This document shows, one piece after another, positions 60,182-64,000 of a stretch of 64,000 nucleotides of DNA. The stretch is from Polaribacter aestuariivivens. GTDB taxonomy: Bacteria; Bacteroidota; Bacteroidia; Flavobacteriales; Flavobacteriaceae. The stretch lies in NCBI RefSeq assembly GCF_005885675.1, contig NZ_VANR01000001.1:310001-374000 (forward strand), in the 5' to 3' direction. The notes under the pieces were generated by a model. That model did not search any database. It was not told the DNA's origin and was given only the letters and a program-made list of their open reading frames with translations. Made by a program: the position numbers and the translations under genes. How positions within the stretch are numbered: position 1 is the stretch's first letter; each line of letters starts with the position of its first letter.

Positions 60182-61171
60182 ATGACTGAAGGGAATTTCG
60201 TTGACTACATAAAAATTTACGCATCGTCTGGAAAAGGTGGGCAGGGTTCTGTGCATTTGCATAGAGAAAAATTCATTACCAAAGGTGGCCCTGATGGTGG
60301 TGATGGTGGACGTGGAGGACATATTATTTTACGCGGAGACAAAAATATGTGGACGCTTTTTCACCTAAAATTTAAACGTCATTTTAGAGCTGAAAGTGGT
60401 GGTGCTGGAAGCGCAAGCAGAAGTACTGGACATGATGCAAAAGATATTTATATTGATGTTCCTTTAGGTACTATTGTTAGAGATGCAGACACTGATGAAA
60501 TTCTTCATGAAATAACAGAACACCAAAAAGAAGTTATATTATTACCTGGTGGAAAAGGTGGTTTAGGAAATTGGAATTTTAAATCTTCTACCAACCAAAC
60601 TCCAAGATACGCACAACCAGGTATTGATGGAAAAGAAGGTTGGTTTAGAATTGAATTAAAGCTATTAGCGGATGTTGGTTTGGTAGGTTTTCCAAACGCT
60701 GGTAAATCAACTTTATTATCTGTTTTAACAGCTGCAAAACCTAAAATTGCAGATTATGCTTTTACGACTTTAAAGCCCAACTTAGGTATTGTTGAACACA
60801 GAAATCATCAAACATTTGTTATTGCAGATATTCCTGGTATTATAGAAGGTGCTGCAGAAGGAAAAGGATTAGGACATCGTTTTTTACGTCATATCGAACG
60901 TAATTCTGCATTATTATTCTTAATTCCGGCTGATAGTGATGATATTAACAAAGAGTATGAAATACTTTTAAATGAACTTAAAAAACACAATCCTGAATTG
61001 CTAGATAAAGAAAGATTGTTAGCAATTTCTAAAACGGATATGTTAGATGAAGAGTTGATTGCCGAAATAAAAGAAGAACTACCAAAAGGTGTTGAAACAA
61101 TATTTATTTCGTCTGTTGCAGAAATTGGTTTGCAAAAGCTAAAAGACAAATTGTGGCAAATGTTAAATTAG
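60182..61171 (+). CDS. obgE: GTPase Obg/CgtA
   Basis: A 329-aa ribosome-associated GTPase. N-terminal glycine-rich Obg fold ([27 protein letters not shown]) then the G domain from about 160: G1 [10 protein letters not shown]3 [17 protein letters not shown]4 SKTD. It acts in 50S assembly and stress control. The ATG at 60182 begins at [13 protein letters not shown], the normal Obg start; a TTG at 60161 lies within the array's right arm and is rejected. The C-terminal OCT domain of longer Obg proteins is missing, as usual in this group. Confidence 0.96.
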   Translation: MTEGNFVDYIKIYASSGKGGQGSVHLHREKFITKGGPDGGDGGRGGHIILRGDKNMWTLFHLKFKRHFRAESGGAGSASRSTGHDAKDIYIDVPLGTIVRDADTDEILHEITEHQKEVILLPGGKGGLGNWNFKSSTNQTPRYAQPGIDGKEGWFRIELKLLADVGLVGFPNAGKSTLLSVLTAAKPKIADYAFTTLKPNLGIVEHRNHQTFVIADIPGIIEGAAEGKGLGHRFLRHIERNSALLFLIPADSDDINKEYEILLNELKKHNPELLDKERLLAISKTDMLDEELIAEIKEELPKGVETIFISSVAEIGLQKLKDKLWQMLN

Positions 61172-61210
61172 TTTTTTAACATTTAAAATATTAGTTAGTC
61201 TTAAAAAAAT

Positions 61211-61690
61211 CTACTCTTTTAATTCAATTTTAATAGGAAGCTTGTATTTTGTTGTAACAGGAATACCTCTTTTTATTGCTGGAAAAATAGTTGGAATACT
61301 TTCAACAGAAATTCTTAAAACACTATCTAATTTTGGTAATTGAGTTTGAATATTTTTTGAAGATTCTATTTCTTGTAACGTAATTTTACCGTTAGCATCT
61401 ATTAACAAATCCACATATATTATTTCGGAAATTGAATCTCTAATCGTAAATTTATGTTCTTGTAACTTTGCTCCTATTGTAGCATGAATGGTATTTCTAA
61501 AACAATTTTCTTGTGCTTTTTTTGCTATTAAAGAATCGCAATCTTTAAAAGACGGATATGTGTCTACGGAAGAAAAATTAACAATCGTATCAATTTCTTG
61601 AATCTGCTTATTTTTCTTAAATGAAAATTTATCACAAGAAATGCAGAAGCTTATTATAAGTATCTGAAAAAGAAAAAAACGAAAATTCAT
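61211..61690 (-). CDS. Lipoprotein with TonB C-terminal-like domain
   Basis: A 159-aa protein. Lipobox IISFCISC with Cys at about residue 20. The region YPSFKDCDSLIAKKAQENCFRNTI, then a strand pair with VDLLIDANGKITLQEIE, resembles the C-terminal domain of Flavobacteriaceae TonB-like proteins, which begins PxFPGC...CFN. Unlike true TonB it lacks the N-terminal transmembrane helix and proline-rich arm, so it cannot reach the inner membrane. It may be a divergent domain copy. A related domain is in the next gene. The ATG at 61690 is chosen over a TTG. Confidence 0.75.
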   Translation of the reverse strand: MNFRFFLFQILIISFCISCDKFSFKKNKQIQEIDTIVNFSSVDTYPSFKDCDSLIAKKAQENCFRNTIHATIGAKLQEHKFTIRDSISEIIYVDLLIDANGKITLQEIESSKNIQTQLPKLDSVLRISVESIPTIFPAIKRGIPVTTKYKLPIKIELKE

Positions 61691-61733
61691 TCTCAAATTT
61701 AAAGCATTTTTTTAAACAATATTAATTTCATAA

Positions 61734-62732
61734 CTATATATCATCAATTATATAAGCAAAAGAATATGTAACACTTACCAATTTACCATCTTGCATTCCT
61801 GGTTTCATTTTTGGTAATGCTTTTGTTACTTTTAAGGCTTCTGTTTTTAGTTTTGGGTTTGTAGTTCTTGCATCAACAGGACTTACTTTTCCGTTTTTAT
61901 CAATAATAAAAACGATATAAATTAATTTTGAGCTAGAAGAACTCATACTTTTAATTACCCTTTTACTAAATTTTTCTGAAAAATGTTTTTTTACTTTTTC
62001 ATTAAAACATTCATTTAATTCTAAAGAATTTGTTGCTGTACAACCAGGAAAAATAGGTGCTTTTTCAACAACCTCAAATGAAATTGCTTTATCGTCTTTT
62101 ACTGTAATAATTTCAACATCTGGAGTTGGTACATTTTCTGTTTTATCTGAAACTGGTTTTGCTGAAGGGTTTAAAGCTGTTTCAACATCATTTTTTAATG
62201 CTTGAATCTCTAAATATTCTACTGAATTTACATCAGGCTTTAAAGAGTTAAACGTTTTGATAGCTTCTAAAGCTTCTTTGTATTGTTTATTTTTGAAATT
62301 GCTTTTTGCCTCTGTATATGCTTTTCTTAGAGCAAATTCTCGTTCTTTATTTTTTTCTTCTTGTTGTTTTTGAAACCACTTAGGATTTTCCTGTGCATCT
62401 AAATTATTAGTGTACATTAACAACATTGTATTATAAATTTTTGATTTTTTACTTTTATGAATTTTAAAAAACGCTTTAAAGTAATCTTCTGCTTTTTTAT
62501 GCTCACCTAATTCAAAATAATATTTAGCTCCAAAAACGGCTATGTCTTCTTTAACAATGCCTCCATAATATTCTCTTGTTTTTTCTAAATAATTGGTGGT
62601 TTTTTCTAAATCTTTGTCTTCGTAACTTTTTTGCGCTCTTTTAAAATAAACACTTGCAATTGCTTTTTTGTCTTGAGAAAAAACTTGTGTAGTTAAAAAA
62701 ATACAGATAAAAAAAGAAAGTAAAAATTTCAT
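61734..62732 (-). CDS. Exported TPR-like protein with TonB C-terminal-like domain
   Basis: A 332-aa protein with a signal peptide (1-19, ending QVFSQ), a helical TPR-like region (about 25-185), a linker, and a C-terminal TonB_C-like domain from about 218: KAPIFPGCTATNSLELNECF, KVKKHFSEKF and IVFIIDKNGKVSPVDART. It would be periplasmic or envelope-associated. Shares the last domain with the 61211-61690 gene; the pair may be ancient paralogues that act on the same envelope system. No TonB-dependent receptor is nearby. Confidence 0.8.
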   Translation of the reverse strand: MKFLLSFFICIFLTTQVFSQDKKAIASVYFKRAQKSYEDKDLEKTTNYLEKTREYYGGIVKEDIAVFGAKYYFELGEHKKAEDYFKAFFKIHKSKKSKIYNTMLLMYTNNLDAQENPKWFQKQQEEKNKEREFALRKAYTEAKSNFKNKQYKEALEAIKTFNSLKPDVNSVEYLEIQALKNDVETALNPSAKPVSDKTENVPTPDVEIITVKDDKAISFEVVEKAPIFPGCTATNSLELNECFNEKVKKHFSEKFSKRVIKSMSSSSSKLIYIVFIIDKNGKVSPVDARTTNPKLKTEALKVTKALPKMKPGMQDGKLVSVTYSFAYIIDDI

Positions 62733-62805
62733 AAAATAAATTTAGTAATAAAAACAGCTCTTACAGCTTCCTATTTAAAGCGTGAAATTACTAAATTTTA
62801 ATCAT

Positions 62806-64000
62806 TTATCTATCTAACTTTTCACCTCTCATAAAATAATCTTCTTTTATTAACGCAATTCTCTTTTTTATGAAGTTGGTCATGTCTTGGTCTTTATCCT
62901 CAAAAGTTTCTATATATTTTTTATAGTATTTATAAGCTATTTGCTTGTCTTTATAATAATCGTCAGAAATTGTTGCTAATTGATATAACGCTTTATAGTT
63001 TTTGTAATTTTCTTTATAAGCTTTTTCGAAGTTAACAAGGGCTTGTTTGGGTTTATTGGTTTCATAATACATGGTTGCCAAACCATAATATTCTTCGTCT
63101 CTTTTTTCTTTACCTCTAGTAGTTGCTACTTGATAACTAAACCAAGCAGTTCTATAATCTTTTTCTTTTAAAGCAATATGCCCTAAATGAGTAAATGCTT
63201 TAAAATTTTCAGGATCTACTCTTGTGAGTTTTTTAAAATATTTTTTTGATTGCTCTAAACTATCTAGGTTATAATAAGTTCTACCTAACATAGAAATGCT
63301 ATAGGTATCTTTTTTATCTATCGTATCTAAATTTAGTAGTAATGGTATGCTTTCTAAATATTTTTCTTCACGATATAATTGATTTATTTTCAATTTATTT
63401 AAATTGATATGATTTTTATTTAGCAACAATCCTTTTTCAACAAATAATTGTGTAGAGTCTACATCTTTTAACTTGTGAAAACTTGAGGCTAAATAAGCGA
63501 TTGCTTTTAGGTGGGTTGTATCTTTTTTAAATGTATCAATAAAACTATTTATCATTCTGTCTCTATCATTTTTTTGCGCGTAAGCTAACGCTAATTGATA
63601 AGAATAATTGGCATTTGAAACATCTTGTTCTATTAATTTTTTAAATAACGGAATTGCCTTTTTATGATTACCCTTTGCTAAGTACAACTTGCCTAATTGA
63701 TATTTAAGCACCAAGTTTAGAGGATCTTTTGCAACAACTTCTTCATAAATTTTTATGGCTTTATGAGTTTGCTGAAGTCTTTGATATGCTCTTGCTAATT
63801 TAATTTTTGCTTTTTCATCGTCTTGAAATTGCAATGCTTTTTCTAAAAAGTAAGCCGTTTGTTGGTAATTATCTATCGATTCATAAATAATGGCTGTTTT
63901 GTAATTCGTTAAAAAAGAAGGTAATTGTATTTGTTTTAGCTTTTTTAAAGCTAATTTGTATCTTCCTTTTTCAAACAAACTATCTACAACAGAAAAAGTT
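62806..64000 (-). CDS. TPR repeat protein (5' end outside window)
   Basis: A helical-repeat protein made of at least ten tetratricopeptide units, for example YQLGKLYLAKGNHKKAIPLF, HIALKEKDYRTAWFSYQVAT and YYGLATMYYETNKPKQALVN. The frame is open to the right edge (64000), and the codons before the TTG at 63978 continue the repeat region (FSVVDS), so the gene starts outside the window. TPR proteins act as scaffolds; a likely envelope role is suggested only by its neighbours. Confidence 0.88.
   Translation of the reverse strand, partial: TFSVVDSLFEKGRYKLALKKLKQIQLPSFLTNYKTAIIYESIDNYQQTAYFLEKALQFQDDEKAKIKLARAYQRLQQTHKAIKIYEEVVAKDPLNLVLKYQLGKLYLAKGNHKKAIPLFKKLIEQDVSNANYSYQLALAYAQKNDRDRMINSFIDTFKKDTTHLKAIAYLASSFHKLKDVDSTQLFVEKGLLLNKNHINLNKLKINQLYREEKYLESIPLLLNLDTIDKKDTYSISMLGRTYYNLDSLEQSKKYFKKLTRVDPENFKAFTHLGHIALKEKDYRTAWFSYQVATTRGKEKRDEEYYGLATMYYETNKPKQALVNFEKAYKENYKNYKALYQLATISDDYYKDKQIAYKYYKKYIETFEDKDQDMTNFIKKRIALIKEDYFMRGEKLDR

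Noticed and set aside
60161..60184. Upstream TTG start for obgE at 60161
   Set aside because: It lies within the right arm of the heptamer inverted repeat; the ATG at 60182 starts at the conserved Obg N-terminus.

Overview
The window looks like chromosomal DNA from a marine member of the Flavobacteriaceae (Polaribacter/Tenacibaculum-like; the genus is a guess). The reasons are very low GC, promoters with the Bacteroidota -10 box TAnnTTTG, few Shine-Dalgarno sequences, a PorP/SprF-type outer-membrane protein, a lipoprotein TamL beside TamB, fused SecDF, fused CcoNO and split MetH. I see no phage, insertion sequence, CRISPR array or rRNA. One tRNA-Asp is present.

Layout. 1-888: 3'-truncated PorP/SprF protein. 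1038-11916: micro-aerobic respiration block. The minus-strand operon ccoS-ccoNO-ccoQ-ccoP-ccoG-ccoH-safE encodes and assembles a cbb3 oxidase; ccoI-hemN lies upstream and a Crp/Fnr regulator is divergent from ccoI. FNR-like boxes precede both cco units at identical spacing. 11930-19252: tamB-tamL. 19900-23999: tRNA-Asp, a DUF58 protein, an M1 aminopeptidase and thioredoxin. 24176-46415: a 22-kb sulfur and methionine block on the minus strand: metF, split metH with a four-helix-bundle gene between its halves, cysM, cysE, ferredoxin and its reductase, siroheme synthesis genes, a sulfite reductase fused to a HEPN-like domain, cysN, cysD, cysH, a DUF2061 protein, an Rrf2 regulator, metZ, a MetX-aspartokinase-homoserine dehydrogenase fusion, and metY. 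47111-53264 on plus: metK, a metzincin protease, a beta-barrel-like protein and malate dehydrogenase. 53339-55015: fhs on minus. 55170-61171 on plus: a secreted unknown, secDF, an hpt-adk fusion and obgE. 61211-64000 on minus: two TonB-C-like proteins and a TPR protein cut by the window end.

How the genes fit together. CysND, CysH and sulfite reductase take sulfate to sulfide; siroheme enzymes and the ferredoxin pair supply cofactor and electrons; CysE/CysM, MetZ and MetY place sulfide into cysteine and homocysteine; MetF and MetH make methionine and MetK makes SAM. SAM then appears to feed back through three riboswitches: SAM-I before metH1, SAM-I before metY, and a SAM-II-like long-loop element before metK.

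Most unusual. (1) Nine intergenic spacers are filled by degenerate heptanucleotide arrays. Each has its own word theme, several fold back so that the second half repeats the theme in inverted orientation, and they run to within a few bases of the flanking genes. (2) A ~19-bp REP-like palindrome occurs five times, only around methionine/SAM genes; one copy sits in the P4 region of the metY SAM-I riboswitch and an inverted pair sits in the long loop of the metK SAM-II-like riboswitch. (3) Several gene fusions, and three candidate leaderless genes.
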